A stretch of 64,000 nucleotides of DNA from an uncultured Selenomonadales bacterium (GCA_946407095.1 CAMJMR010000005.1:18017-82016); one strand, 5' to 3'; shown: positions 47,009 to 55,566, numbered from the stretch's first letter. Numbers and translations are program-made. The notes: generated by a model from the letters alone, not told the origin.

Positions 47009-47037
47009 ATTATAATTGACCCGCCGCGAATTGCCAA
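47009..47037 (-). promoter_or_regulatory. Predicted promoter of murE-flgH
   Basis: On the minus strand TTGGCA, 17 bases, TATAAT, about 28 bases upstream of the TTG start. It may also drive flgH and the small genes that follow. Confidence 0.7.
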
Positions 47038-47061
47038 TAAAAATTTTGCCCGCCGCTTGAA

Positions 47062-48174
47062 TCATTGCGAACGGGCGACTTCCAAAATTTTTTCCGCCAC
47101 TCTGGACGCCGAGCCTGTCCCGCCGAGCTTTGCGCACGCCGCTTGCAATTTTTTGACGACATCGGCGCGGCTGTCGAGCAAAGTCAAAATTTCGGATGAA
47201 ATTCTTTCGGGCGTGACTTCGTCCTGTAAAAGCTCCGTCAAAATTTTTTCGTTCGCCAAAATGTTCGGCAGGCTGAAAAATTTCACGTCGACCAAAAGCT
47301 TGCCTATGAAAAAGTTCAGCGGTGCCATTTTGTAAAGCACGACGCAGGGCAAGTTCAGCAAAGCCGCCTCCAAGACGACCGTGCCCGATGTTGCCATTGC
47401 CGCGTCCGCTATGCTCATTAAGTCGTATCGCCGCGCAGATTCGACGATTGTTACGTCGAGCCCCGCCGTGTCAATCAGCCTTTCGACGCCGTCGGCTGCG
47501 GGCAAGAAAAATTTCATCGGACGCCTTGCCGACAACAGCTTGACCGCCTCCAACATCGGCGGCAACAAAAGTTTTATCTCCTGCCCGCGCGAGCCCGGCA
47601 ACAACAAAATCACGCGCTCCGCCTCCGTGACGTTGAAGAACTTTCGCGCCTCCGCCTTCGACATCGACGGCTTGACGGTATCGACCAGCGGGTTGCCCAA
47701 GAAAAAAATTTTCGCGCCCGCCGCCTCGTAAACGGGCAGCTCAAACGGAAATATCGCAATGAAGACGTCCGCTATCGCCGCGCAGGATTTTGCCCGTCCT
47801 TTTCGCCACGCCCATGCCGACGGCGGAATGTACGACAAAATTTTTACGCCGAGTCCTTTTGCGCGTTTGGCGAGCCGCCAGTTGAAGTCAGGGTAGTCAA
47901 TCAGCACGAGCAAGTCGGGACGTTCGGCGCGGATTGTTTCCGTCAAGTCGTCGAGCAATTTTAAAATCCTGCGCAAGTTCTTGACGACTTCGATAAAACC
48001 CATGACGTTGTAGTCTTTGCAGTTGCGAACGAGCCGCACGCCCGCTGCCGCCATCAAATTCCCGCCGAAGCCGAAAAGTTCCGTCGAGGGGGAAATTTTT
48101 TTTATTTCGCGCGCCAAGCTTGCGCCGTGGACATCGCCCGACGCCTCGCCCGCCGAAAACATTATCTTCAACAT
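47062..48174 (-). CDS. lpxB: Lipid-A-disaccharide synthase
   Basis: A 370-residue GT19 enzyme that joins UDP-2,3-diacyl-GlcN with lipid X in lipid A synthesis. From ATG 48174 behind GGAGG. Motifs: MFSAGEASGDVHGASLAREIKK, LIDYPDFNWRLAKRAKGLGVK, YIPPSAWAWRKGRAKSCA, LLPGSRGQEIKLLLP and the C-terminal ATSGTVVLEAALLNLPCVVLYK. It shows that this Firmicute-like genome builds an LPS outer membrane. Separated from the murE promoter by about 25 bases, with its own promoter upstream. Confidence 0.95.
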   Translation of the reverse strand: MLKIMFSAGEASGDVHGASLAREIKKISPSTELFGFGGNLMAAAGVRLVRNCKDYNVMGFIEVVKNLRRILKLLDDLTETIRAERPDLLVLIDYPDFNWRLAKRAKGLGVKILSYIPPSAWAWRKGRAKSCAAIADVFIAIFPFELPVYEAAGAKIFFLGNPLVDTVKPSMSKAEARKFFNVTEAERVILLLPGSRGQEIKLLLPPMLEAVKLLSARRPMKFFLPAADGVERLIDTAGLDVTIVESARRYDLMSIADAAMATSGTVVLEAALLNLPCVVLYKMAPLNFFIGKLLVDVKFFSLPNILANEKILTELLQDEVTPERISSEILTLLDSRADVVKKLQAACAKLGGTGSASRVAEKILEVARSQ

Positions 48175-48196
48175 TCCCGCCTCCTTCGCCGCAACG

Positions 48197-48225
48197 ATTA
48201 TATTTCGCCGCCAAAATTTTGGCAA
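48197..48225 (-). promoter_or_regulatory. Predicted promoter of lpxB
   Basis: On the minus strand TTGCCA, 17 bases, TATAAT, about 23 bases before the lpxB start. Confidence 0.7.
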
Positions 48226-48228
48226 CAA

Positions 48229-48255
48229 AAAACCCTCCGCCGTCGCAGAGGGAAA
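48229..48255 (-). terminator. Terminator after the TerD operon
   Basis: CCCTC-TGCGACGGC-GGAGGG then TTTTTT on the minus strand, between the TerD gene stop and the lpxB promoter. Confidence 0.75.
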
Positions 48256-48265
48256 ACCGCCAATC

Positions 48266-48297
48266 CCCTAGTCCCTAGTTCCTAGTCCCTAATCAGA
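48266..48297. repeat. Heptanucleotide repeat after the TerD gene
   Basis: CCCTAGT, CCCTAGT, TCCTAGT, CCCTAAT in tandem, reaching the TerD stop codon. It is the same CTAGTCC family as the tract inside the U32 peptidase gene. Confidence 0.65.
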
Positions 48298-48871
48298 CAT
48301 TGACGCCGTAGTTTCTGCCGAGTGCAGCCAAGCCGCCGCTCCAGCCCGCGCCAATAGCATTGAATTTCCATTCGCCCTTGTTGCGATAAATTTCGCCGAC
48401 GACGACGGCCGTTTCGATAGAAAAGTCTTCGCCCAAGTCGTAGCGAATAATTTCCTTGCCGCTGTCCTCGTCGACGACACGAATGTAAGCATTGCTGACT
48501 TGCCCGAACTTTTGCTTGCGAGCGTCGGCGTCGTAAATGGTGACGGTGAAATCAATCTTGTCGACGTTGTCGGGCACCTTGCTGAGGTCAACCTTAATTT
48601 CCTCGTCGTCGCCTTCGCCCGCGCCCGTCAAGTTGTCGCCCATGTGTTCGACCGCGCCGCTCTTGTGCTTGAGGTTGTTGTAGAAAACAAAATCTTCGTC
48701 GCTGTTGACTTTGCCGTTTGCTCCGAGCAGGAACGCCGCCGCATCCAAATCGAAATCGTGCCCGCCGTCATACTTGTTGACATCCCAGCCGAGACCGATA
48801 AGCAGGTGCTTCAAGCTGGGGTTGCCCTTGGTCAAGTCGACTTTCTGACCCTTTTGCAGACTGATAGCCAT
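48293..48871 (-). CDS. TerD-family stress protein
   Basis: A 192-residue single TerD domain from ATG 48871 behind [51 protein letters not shown] with the Asp-rich calcium-binding site, [40 protein letters not shown] and the Gly-rich end are typical of TerD/TerE. TerD proteins bind calcium and are linked to tellurite, phage and envelope stress. No terB or terC is nearby. Co-transcribed with a double TerD protein 20 bases upstream. Confidence 0.93.
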   Translation of the reverse strand: MAISLQKGQKVDLTKGNPSLKHLLIGLGWDVNKYDGGHDFDLDAAAFLLGANGKVNSDEDFVFYNNLKHKSGAVEHMGDNLTGAGEGDDEEIKVDLSKVPDNVDKIDFTVTIYDADARKQKFGQVSNAYIRVVDEDSGKEIIRYDLGEDFSIETAVVVGEIYRNKGEWKFNAIGAGWSGGLAALGRNYGVNV

Positions 48872-48890
48872 AAAAATCCCTCCAAAATAT

Positions 48891-50099
48891 TTAATCCTTC
48901 CGACCGACAGTCCAACGCAGACCCCAATCGAAGGCATTATCCATTTTTTCCGCGTCGTCGAAGAACTCAACGATTTTTTCAACGCTGAACGTCCCGCCGA
49001 CGTTTTCAAGCAGGGCAATGGCGCAGGTGTGCTTGCGCGAGCCGTATTCGTCCATGCGCACGACCAATTCGGGGCTGCCGGGACAATTCACGGTGACGAC
49101 GCCCTTGGCCTCCTCCCAATTCGCCGCGCCCTCGTAAATGAACGTGTAAATCAGAATGCGGCGGATTTTGTCGGCGTATCTGCCGTTGACGCGAATGGTT
49201 TCGCCTGATTCAACGGAACCCGTCCTGTCGTCGCCGTCAAGCGCAATGTAGGGCGAATAAGACAGTTCGCCGAAATGGTTGCCCAAAGCCTGAATCGCGC
49301 CGATTTCGCCGTCCTTAAGCTCATAAAGGCACGCCAAATCCAAATCGATGCCGCGATTAGTAAATCTGCCGAAGAAACCGCTTGACGACGACGGGCGGCT
49401 CCAGTTGAGATTGATGACGATTTCGCCGAGCGTCCTGCCCCTTTTGACGAGGCTGATCTTCTGACCCTTGCGCAATTCGACTCTTTTAATCTGCGGCGGT
49501 TCGGACGGCGGCGGAGGCGGAATGATTATTTTTTCGCGGCGCGTATTAATCTTGGGACGGTTAGGGAGCGGAGGAGGCGGCGGAGGCGCAACGTCGCTGA
49601 CTTCGATACCGAAATCGTTGCAAAGAGCAGCCAAGCCGCCTTTGAAGCCCGCGCCCGTGGCATTGAACTTCCAAAGCCCGCGATAGCGATAGACTTCGCC
49701 GAGGACAATCGCCGTTTCGACCGTGAAGTCGTCAAGCGGGAAGTTGGCAATTTCGCCGCGCGTGCCGAAAATCCTTAGGCGGGCACCGTGAATCATGCTG
49801 AATTTTTGTCTGCGCTTTTCCGCCTCGTAAATCGTTGCGGTGAGCGAAATTTTCTCGACGTGGCGCGGAACTTTTTCCAAGTTGATGTCAATCGAATCGT
49901 CGTCGTTGTGCGTGACTGCGCCCGAATTGTGGCGGGCATTTCCGTAAAAGACAAAATCTTCGTCGTCGGCGACTTTGCCGTTTGCTTGCGTCAAAAAAGC
50001 CGCAACGTCAATTTCCAACGCGCTCGTCGGGCGTTCAAACTTTATCGTCAAAAAATTTTCGTTGAGCGGGATTTTCTGCCCTTTGCCGAGTTCCATCAT
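48891..50099 (-). CDS. Two-domain TerD-family protein with a proline-rich linker
   Basis: A 402-residue protein with two TerD-like domains. The first (1-175) has [26 protein letters not shown] and [18 protein letters not shown] but lacks the DFDLDAAAF acidic cluster. The second (about 215-402) has [31 protein letters not shown] and the TerD-like ALDGDDRTG loop. They are joined by two poly-Pro runs and a charged segment. Starts at ATG 50099 behind GGAGGTG. This paired form fits known Ter systems where TerD proteins work as assemblies; the linker may bind SH3-type partners. Confidence 0.88.
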   Translation of the reverse strand: MMELGKGQKIPLNENFLTIKFERPTSALEIDVAAFLTQANGKVADDEDFVFYGNARHNSGAVTHNDDDSIDINLEKVPRHVEKISLTATIYEAEKRRQKFSMIHGARLRIFGTRGEIANFPLDDFTVETAIVLGEVYRYRGLWKFNATGAGFKGGLAALCNDFGIEVSDVAPPPPPPLPNRPKINTRREKIIIPPPPPSEPPQIKRVELRKGQKISLVKRGRTLGEIVINLNWSRPSSSSGFFGRFTNRGIDLDLACLYELKDGEIGAIQALGNHFGELSYSPYIALDGDDRTGSVESGETIRVNGRYADKIRRILIYTFIYEGAANWEEAKGVVTVNCPGSPELVVRMDEYGSRKHTCAIALLENVGGTFSVEKIVEFFDDAEKMDNAFDWGLRWTVGRKD

Positions 50100-50126
50100 C
50101 TCACCTCCAAAGATTATTACACGCGC

Positions 50127-50154
50127 ATTCTAGCAAAAAAATTCGTTACGTCAA
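50127..50154 (-). promoter_or_regulatory. Predicted promoter of the TerD operon
   Basis: On the minus strand TTGACG, 16 bases, TAGAAT with an extended TGC. It lies 27 bases upstream of the start of the two-domain TerD gene. Confidence 0.65.
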
Positions 50155-50184
50155 AGCACCAGCCGAATCTGCGCGGAAAAATTT

Positions 50185-51117
50185 TCAAGTGTCGACCGTT
50201 AGCCTCTCATTCCGATAAAGGTTGTTCATTGTCAGCAGGTAGGCAAGCAGCGCAGGTTGCGAAGTGCCCGCCGCCCTGAATTCGCGCAAGAATATTTCGT
50301 AAGCCTCCGTCGGTTCCAAGGCGTTCAGCGCGTCCCTCATGTTGTCGATTTGCATCAGCGCGAAGAAATTCAGCACTTGCAAGCGGACGACGGGATTTTT
50401 TTTGAAGTAGTCAAACTCGCGCATGAATTCATCCAAAACCTCCAAGCCGGTTATCAGCGGGCTCGTGCGGAAGGTTATCATTTGTTCGGGCGTCCGTTCG
50501 CGGCGCATTATCGAAGCGGCATTTTTTCTGTTGACATAAAGCGGCATCGGCACACGCAGCCAACGTTTCGCCAAGCAGAGTATTTTGAACGTCCAAACAA
50601 CGTCGTCGGCGATTGTCATTGGCGGCAAGGTTATCGCGTTGTCAATCAGAAAATCGCGCCGTATGAACTTCGCCCACGGTGCCCAACAAAATTTCGACGC
50701 CAAAAATTTTTTGACGCGCTCGGCAAGGTCTTCCGTCTCAAAGGTCGGCTCCTCGACAAACGAATCCGTATAACACCAAGCCGCAAGCTCAAGATTTTTT
50801 GAGACGGGCTCCGCGCCGCAAGTAAAAAATTCGACAAAGTAAACGTATTCGCCGCTCGCTTGTTCCAGCCCGATATTTCGCGGGACGGCTCCGCTGCCCG
50901 AATTTGTTTCCGTCATGACAATCTTCATTCGTCTGCCGAAACTTTCAAGATAATTCTCGGCAACGGCGGGGCTCGCGTCGGTCGAACAGTCATCGATGAC
51001 AATAACCTCAAAGTCCGTCAGCGTTTGAATCAGCAAACTCTCAAGGCACACGCCCAAATATCTTTCCGCGTTGTAAACGGGGATAATCACGGAAACTGCG
51101 GGCAAAGATTTTTTCAT
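50185..51117 (-). CDS. Family 2-type glycosyltransferase
   Basis: A 310-residue GT-A glycosyltransferase from ATG 51117 (GGGAGG ten bases upstream). The N-terminal SVIIPVYNAERYLGVCLES and FEVIVIDDCSTDAS nucleotide-binding segments are present, but the region that normally carries the DxD/DSDD metal motif reads GEYVYFVEFFTCG, with no DxD, followed by a divergent middle (DFLIDNAITLPPMTIADDVV, where ADDVV may substitute). It may be inactive, use another acidic pair, or be a GT-like binding protein. No polysaccharide gene cluster surrounds it. Its substrate is unknown. Confidence 0.75.
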   Translation of the reverse strand: MKKSLPAVSVIIPVYNAERYLGVCLESLLIQTLTDFEVIVIDDCSTDASPAVAENYLESFGRRMKIVMTETNSGSGAVPRNIGLEQASGEYVYFVEFFTCGAEPVSKNLELAAWCYTDSFVEEPTFETEDLAERVKKFLASKFCWAPWAKFIRRDFLIDNAITLPPMTIADDVVWTFKILCLAKRWLRVPMPLYVNRKNAASIMRRERTPEQMITFRTSPLITGLEVLDEFMREFDYFKKNPVVRLQVLNFFALMQIDNMRDALNALEPTEAYEIFLREFRAAGTSQPALLAYLLTMNNLYRNERLTVDT

Positions 51118-51294
51118 TTCACAAGCCGCCTCCCGTGCAAAAAATATTTCGACGCCAAAAATTCTTCACGATGCCGAAATATCCTTGTCGACGGGCATTT
51201 TATTTGTCTCGCTCAATTGGCAACGTGACAATCACTTTCAAAGCGGGCGGCAAGAGTGATTGAGCTACCCGCGCCGCATATCTTTTTCAATGTC

Positions 51295-51323
51295 TTGCTT
51301 GCGATTAGGATTTGTGCTATATT
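51295..51323 (+). promoter_or_regulatory. Predicted promoter of dhaM
   Basis: TTGCTT (51295-51300), 17 bases, TATATT (51318-51323) with an upstream TGC. The transcript would have a leader of about 130 bases. The rest of the 51118-51294 gap holds no gene or obvious structure. Confidence 0.65.
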
Positions 51324-51357
51324 TGCCGCGGCAAAGTCGATTACAGCTGTAGCAGAA

Positions 51358-51451
51358 GGCGAGCCTTTAGAGTCCTGTCGCCCGCCACAAAATAGACCTT
51401 ATACAGATAAAAGGCTTGAAATATTTATTTTGCTTGAAACTCTAAAGGAGG
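51358..51451 (+). promoter_or_regulatory. dhaM 5' leader with a helix covering the ribosome-binding site
   Basis: CCTTTAGAGT (51364-51373) is an exact complement of ACTCTAAAGG (51439-51448), which includes part of AAAGGAGG, the ribosome-binding site of dhaM. An alternative hairpin GGCGA / TCGCC (51358-51362 with 51378-51382) would place the first strand in its loop. Two mutually exclusive structures imply translational control, an inference. Confidence 0.5.
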
Positions 51452-51460
51452 CGTGATTGT

Positions 51461-51847
51461 ATGGTAGGAATCGTTGTCGTCTCACACAGTCAAAAGCTTT
51501 CGGAAGGCGTTGTGGAGGTCGCCAAGATGATGGCGGAGGAGGCGCCTATCGCAGCGGCGGGCGGCATGGAGGACGGCGAACTCGGCACAAGCTACGAAAA
51601 AATTCAAACGGCTATCGAATCGGTTTACTCGGAGGACGGAGTGGTTTTGCTTGCCGATATGGGCTCGGCTGTCATGACGGCAGAAATCGTGCTTGAAGAT
51701 TTGGAATTAGATAACGTCATAATCGTGGACTGCCCGCTGGTCGAAGGCGCGATTTTGGCGGCGATTGATTCTGTAGGCGGGCGTGATTTGCAAATGCTTG
51801 TACGACGCCTCGAAAGTGCTCATTCCACGAAAAAATTTGAAGACTGA
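51461..51847 (+). CDS. dhaM: PTS-dependent dihydroxyacetone kinase phosphotransferase subunit DhaM
   Basis: A 128-residue EIIA-mannose-like protein from ATG 51461. VGIVVVSHSQKLSEGVVEVA carries the phospho-acceptor His9; AAGGMEDGELGTSYEKIQTAI and GVVLLADMGSAVMTAEIVLED follow. It takes phosphate from HPr and passes it to ADP bound on DhaL. Firmicute DhaM is this single domain, without the HPr and EI extensions of E. coli. It is about 10 kb from dhaLK and on the other strand, so the three genes are not one operon. A 130-base leader with a candidate regulatory helix precedes it. Confidence 0.92.
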   Translation: MVGIVVVSHSQKLSEGVVEVAKMMAEEAPIAAAGGMEDGELGTSYEKIQTAIESVYSEDGVVLLADMGSAVMTAEIVLEDLELDNVIIVDCPLVEGAILAAIDSVGGRDLQMLVRRLESAHSTKKFED

Positions 51848-51862
51848 TTCAAAAATAACATT

Positions 51863-51897
51863 CGGCTCACGAAAATTATCGTCGAGCCGATTTTTTT
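51863..51897 (+). terminator. Terminator after dhaM
   Basis: CGGCTC and GAGCCG pair around ACGAAAATTATCGTC (itself partly self-complementary) and are followed by TTTTTTT. Confidence 0.85.
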
Positions 51898-51979
51898 GTC
51901 CGAAATTCTTGCGCGTCGCTTGAATACCTATTCGGTAAACAAATCCGACTTTAAGGTACACACCTGCCGCCAAGCTTCG

Positions 51980-51988
51980 TGCTATAAT
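51980..51988 (+). promoter_or_regulatory. Extended -10 promoter of the 52-57 kb operon
   Basis: TGCTATAAT lies about 20 bases before ATG 52009; no good -35 is seen, so it is an extended -10 type. The ribosome-binding site AGGAGG begins about ten bases after it. Confidence 0.6.
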
Positions 51989-52008
51989 TTTCGCGAGGAG
52001 GGAAGAGA

Positions 52009-52380
52009 ATGGACGAAACGTTATCTTTCGGGCGCGAAGACTGCCGCGCAGAGCTTCAATGTATCGGCTTGCGCATTGCATACTTCCGCAAGCTGAAAAA
52101 CATGACGCAGGTCGAATTGGCCGACCGGCTGCACATAAACAAAAATTATCTGTCGCACATTGAAAGCGGCTCCGCAAACAAGGCGGTCTCGTTGCCGTTG
52201 CTTATCAAGATAGCCCGAGCTTTGGAGGTGGAACTGTCTGTCTTGGTGGACATGAACGACATGCACAACAAAAATTTCAGCGAGGTAGTCAACGATATGC
52301 GCCACACCTTTGAAGAGCTTAAGCAACTCAATTCCGAGCTGGACAAGATGATGGTGCAACTCAACAACGAACAATATTAA
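52009..52380 (+). CDS. XRE-family transcriptional regulator with coiled-coil tail
   Basis: A 123-residue protein. Residues 22-80 are a Cro/CI helix-turn-helix (IGLRIAYFRKLKNMTQVELA, then DRLHINKNYLSHIESG). The C-terminal 40 residues (EVVNDMRHTFEELKQLNSEL, then DKMMVQLNNEQ) form a heptad-rich helix likely for dimerisation. It is the first gene of a nine-gene plus-strand operon with short gaps and probably controls it. Its DNA target is not identified. Confidence 0.85.
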   Translation: MDETLSFGREDCRAELQCIGLRIAYFRKLKNMTQVELADRLHINKNYLSHIESGSANKAVSLPLLIKIARALEVELSVLVDMNDMHNKNFSEVVNDMRHTFEELKQLNSELDKMMVQLNNEQY

Positions 52381-52392
52381 GGGGCAGTCACT

Positions 52393-53382
52393 ATGATTGA
52401 CAATGTAACGGTAAATTTTTGTCCTTTGTGCGGCGACAGAGTGTCTTCAACGGAAAGTCTTTGCCGAAAATGTAACTACGACTTAAACGACTACCGCGCC
52501 GCCATAAGTCAAACCCTAACGCCGACGACGGAGCCGTTGAATGACGATACGAGCGAAAGGAAGTCTAAAAAAATTTTTGTTGGCAGCTTGGCGGTAGCTA
52601 CTTTCGCGTGCATTGGTATTGTAAAAATTTTCGGCTCATCCGATGCGCCGCCGCCCGCCGAGCCCGCCGCTCAAGTTCAGCAAGAAAAAATCACTTCGCA
52701 CCCCGCCGAAGTGCCGCAAGCCGAAGAGCCCGCGCTGATTTTGGGCGAGCATTGGATAAAAGACGCCGACAGCGACATTTACCTTTGGAACCCCGAACCG
52801 AAGGACGGCAAAAGCATTTCTTGGAGCGGCGGCTTCGTGCAGGACGGCAAAAACAAATTCGCGGACGGCAACGGAGTCGTCACATGGTATCGCGACGGAA
52901 AAGTCATTCAGGTCGACGAGGGCACTTTCGAGCATGGTTTGCATAACGGGCAATTCAAGCACACCTTTCCGAGCGGCAGGACGGTTTACAGCAACTGGAA
53001 TCGCGGCGAAGAAATTCCGCTACCTTCCGCCGCCGAAGAGGCGCGCCAAGCTTTCATCAACTACCACAGCGCGATAACGAACGGCAACTACCGCATGGCT
53101 TACGACATGCTTACCGCCGAACAACAACAGCGCGTCGGGAACTTCAACGACTACGCCGCCGGCTATTCCAACACGTTGTCGAGCGAAATCGACGATTTGT
53201 CGACCGTGAAAGAGTCCGATGACTCCGTCACCTTAAATTATCGCTTGACTGCCCGCGACAGAACACCCGACGGCAAAGTTAAAGTTCAGCAATTCCACGG
53301 GCAAGCCGTGCTGATAAAAGTCGACGGAAGCTGGCTTATCTCCAACGCAAGGTCTCAAAGATTCAATCAGTACGTCGAATAA
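52393..53382 (+). CDS. Zinc-ribbon, membrane-anchored protein with MORN-like repeat
   Basis: A 329-residue protein. Residues 10-27 are a zinc ribbon (CPLC and CRKC), 61-80 a membrane helix (IFVGSLAVATFACIGIVKIF), then an outside region with a Pro/Ala linker. Residues about 115-200 contain KSISWSGGFVQDGKNKFADG, GTFEHGLHNGQFKHTFPSG, a MORN-like pattern. The last 120 residues (AFINYHSAITNGNYRMAYDMLT...) have the shape of an NTF2-like domain common in cell-surface proteins. The ribbon is cytoplasmic, the rest exported. No family name is secure. Confidence 0.7.
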   Translation: MIDNVTVNFCPLCGDRVSSTESLCRKCNYDLNDYRAAISQTLTPTTEPLNDDTSERKSKKIFVGSLAVATFACIGIVKIFGSSDAPPPAEPAAQVQQEKITSHPAEVPQAEEPALILGEHWIKDADSDIYLWNPEPKDGKSISWSGGFVQDGKNKFADGNGVVTWYRDGKVIQVDEGTFEHGLHNGQFKHTFPSGRTVYSNWNRGEEIPLPSAAEEARQAFINYHSAITNGNYRMAYDMLTAEQQQRVGNFNDYAAGYSNTLSSEIDDLSTVKESDDSVTLNYRLTARDRTPDGKVKVQQFHGQAVLIKVDGSWLISNARSQRFNQYVE

Positions 53383-53411
53383 CAAAATTTGATGCGCGAG
53401 GTGTGTGCCTT

Positions 53412-53981
53412 ATGTTTTGCTATAACTGCGGCAATGAAACGAACTCGGCGGGCGAATGTCCGCTTTGCAAAAGATTGTTGCCGCCGCTTAATCCCGCACT
53501 TGCCGAGCGGGCTTTGAACTTCCTAAACAGCCGCCGCGACGATTCGCCTGCCGAGGATTCGGAATTTGTGGCGGGCGAGCTGCCGATTTACGAAAAATAC
53601 GAGTTCACGAAGAAACGAAAGCTTTTCGGCTTGATGAATGTCTTCGGATTTTTTTTCGGGCTCTTCGCCGACAGCGACCGAGATTTACCCGACCATTGGC
53701 AAAGGGTTTTCACGGAGCTGACCATTCACAGGGACAAACTAATTTTGCGGCAATATAAAAAGCTTTGGATACCGATAACGCCGCTGTTCAAGACTTACGG
53801 CGAAAAGGAAAAAATTTTGCCGATAAAGGACGTGACGGCTTTGGTTAAGCGCGGCGAAGATTTATTGGCCGTGCAATTCGGTGGGCAAGAATTTTCCGTG
53901 CCGACCGAAAAGGGATTTAATCCCGACGGGCTCGCTTACAATCTTCAAGCCGCCAATCCCGCCATTCAATACAGCAACTGA
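53412..53981 (+). CDS. Zinc-ribbon protein of unknown function
   Basis: A 189-residue protein from ATG 53412, ten bases after GAGG. An N-terminal zinc ribbon (C3, C6, C16, C19) precedes a linker rich in Ser, Asp and Glu, a short hydrophobic stretch (FGLMNVFGFFFGLF) that may insert into the membrane, and a beta-rich C-terminus (LTIHRDKLILRQYKKLWIPI; DLLAVQFGGQEFSVPTEKG). It shares the zinc-ribbon head with the preceding gene, so the two may bind a common partner. Not recognised. Confidence 0.6.
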   Translation: MFCYNCGNETNSAGECPLCKRLLPPLNPALAERALNFLNSRRDDSPAEDSEFVAGELPIYEKYEFTKKRKLFGLMNVFGFFFGLFADSDRDLPDHWQRVFTELTIHRDKLILRQYKKLWIPITPLFKTYGEKEKILPIKDVTALVKRGEDLLAVQFGGQEFSVPTEKGFNPDGLAYNLQAANPAIQYSN

Positions 53982-54017
53982 AGCGGCCGTCTAAAATTTT
54001 GAAAGGGCTGAAGCAAT

Positions 54018-54845
54018 TTGGCTATCCTGAATGTTTTCAAAGAACTCTTCGGCGATTTGCGGAATATAAATTTCATCGGGAAGATGGAACTTTTGGCGGA
54101 AAAGTCCGACCCGCAAACTGCGGTCTTCACCAATGTGCGCCGCCTCGACGACGTTTATCTTTCCGCCTACGCCATTGACGCCGCGCTGGACGATTATTCG
54201 CCCGTCTGGCTGTTGAGCGACCAAGGAAAAATTTTTCTCGCCAAAGCCGCGCCCGCCTCGGACGTTGAGCACAAAACCGTTCCGCCCGCCGAAGGCGATT
54301 ATATTTTCATCTGCGACTACAATGCCCGCCGCCAAGACGTAAGGACGCGGCATTTCACCTACACCAGAGAGCCGAAAACCATTTCCGACGACGTTGTTGC
54401 TTATCTGTTCGACGCCGAAAAAAATATTTTGATTTGCACCGCCAACGCCGAGGCCGTCGAGGCGTTCAAGAAAATTGTTGCTTATCGGCAGGCGAAGGCG
54501 TCACCCGAAACGGCGCGCATCACGATTGACATTTCACGCAATAAGCAATGGTCTGCCAACAGCATGACGTGGTTTAAAGCTTTCAACGTCTACGTCGACG
54601 GCGTCAAAATCGGCTCGGTTGACAGCGGCAAGTCGAAAATGTTTGCAATGACGGAGGGCGAACACGAATTGCGGCTGAAGACGATTTTCGGCATGGAGCG
54701 CAGTGAGCCCGTTCGTTTCAATATCGCTTTCAATCAGCATTTGAAGTTCCGGAGCGAATTCTCTACGCTTGCGCTGTTGCCGTTTGTCGGTTGCGCGACC
54801 ATGTTGCCGAGCGTCAAGGGCATTGAGCTTATCAAGGTAAACTGA
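54018..54845 (+). CDS. Unknown two-part protein
   Basis: A 275-residue protein from TTG 54018 (GAAAGGG upstream). Residues 1-155 look like a compact alpha/beta domain (FKELFGDLRNINFIGKMELL; DDYSPVWLLSDQGKIFLAKA); residues 165-275 are beta-sandwich-like (KAFNVYVDGVKIGSVDSGKS; MTEGEHELRLKTIFGMERSE), resembling small carbohydrate- or PEGA-type domains. Near the end, FSTLALLPFVGCATMLPSVK is mildly hydrophobic. No signal peptide. It is part of the nine-gene operon. I do not recognise it. Confidence 0.55.
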   Translation: MAILNVFKELFGDLRNINFIGKMELLAEKSDPQTAVFTNVRRLDDVYLSAYAIDAALDDYSPVWLLSDQGKIFLAKAAPASDVEHKTVPPAEGDYIFICDYNARRQDVRTRHFTYTREPKTISDDVVAYLFDAEKNILICTANAEAVEAFKKIVAYRQAKASPETARITIDISRNKQWSANSMTWFKAFNVYVDGVKIGSVDSGKSKMFAMTEGEHELRLKTIFGMERSEPVRFNIAFNQHLKFRSEFSTLALLPFVGCATMLPSVKGIELIKVN

Positions 54846-54861
54846 AAGGAGGTGACCGCCT

Positions 54862-55014
54862 GTGCTGTTAAGTTTGGGGATGTTGCTTGTCATGGTCGGA
54901 CTTATTTTCGCCGTGTTGGGCAGAATACTTCATTTTCACAACATTGAAAACTTCGGCGACAAAACGGCAGGCATCGGCGTTCTCTTGAGCGTTATCGGTA
55001 TGTTGCTTAATTAA
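54862..55014 (+). CDS. 50-residue membrane protein
   Basis: GTG 54862 follows AAAGGAGGTG and encodes MLLSLGMLLVMVGLIFAVLG then RILHFHNIENFGDKTAGIGV and LLSVIGMLLN: two hydrophobic segments joined by a short polar loop. The strong ribosome-binding site and exact fit between its neighbours (16 and 21 bases away) support the gene. A small membrane subunit is likely; function unknown. Confidence 0.65.
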   Translation: MLLSLGMLLVMVGLIFAVLGRILHFHNIENFGDKTAGIGVLLSVIGMLLN

Positions 55015-55035
55015 AATTTCAAAGGAGTGTTGCTT

Positions 55036-55554
55036 ATGTACACAATCGAATTGGATGTTGACCCCGTCACTTTGGGCTTTGACCCCAAGGAAGTCACGAA
55101 AAAAGCCGACGGCACTTACGTCGTCGAGCGGAAACATTTTCATGTTATAGTTTGGGATCCGTATGACAGCAATATCGGCGGCGAGGCGTGGTGCCCTTGT
55201 TCGCACGACGTTTTCAACGGCGCGAATTGGTCGCACGGCGGTCATTACAAAATTGACGGCGGCGAGTATCAAACTTACAGCAAAAATCGCGTCATCGATT
55301 ATCTTATGGAATACGATTTATCGCGTCGGTACGGTTTGGACTTCACGCCCGAAGAAATAGGTGACATCGGCAAAACTTGTTCTCTGGTCTGTGGACACAG
55401 GGCGAACGGTTTGAATTGGTATCAAGATTATATCAAGCAAGGTTTTAAATGCCGCTACGGTCCTCCGCCTGAAAACCCTTACGACGACCCGTTCTTGCCC
55501 GAAAAGTTCAAACAAATGTTGGGCGACGCCTACAAGGGCGACAAGAACGCTTGA
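55036..55554 (+). CDS. Cys/His/Trp-rich unknown protein
   Basis: A 172-residue protein from ATG 55036 behind AAAGGAG. It contains EAWCPCSHDVFNGANWSHGGH and KTCSLVCGHRANGLNWYQDY, two Cys/His/Trp-rich segments that may bind metal, and an acidic Pro-rich end. The first 40 residues are strand-forming (MYTIELDVDPVTLGFD). No signal or membrane segment. The spacing and shared strand place it in the operon. It could be a metal-binding enzyme; no family is recognised. Confidence 0.6.
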   Translation: MYTIELDVDPVTLGFDPKEVTKKADGTYVVERKHFHVIVWDPYDSNIGGEAWCPCSHDVFNGANWSHGGHYKIDGGEYQTYSKNRVIDYLMEYDLSRRYGLDFTPEEIGDIGKTCSLVCGHRANGLNWYQDYIKQGFKCRYGPPPENPYDDPFLPEKFKQMLGDAYKGDKNA

Positions 55555-55566
55555 GGAGGCGATTTG

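Noticed and set aside
51270..51460. Known riboswitch classes (c-di-GMP, purine, fluoride) in the dhaM leader
   Set aside because: The conserved bases of those classes are absent.
53403..53412. GTG 53403 as start of the second zinc-ribbon gene
   Set aside because: It lies right against the ribosome-binding site; ATG 53412 has the right spacing and begins just before the zinc ribbon.
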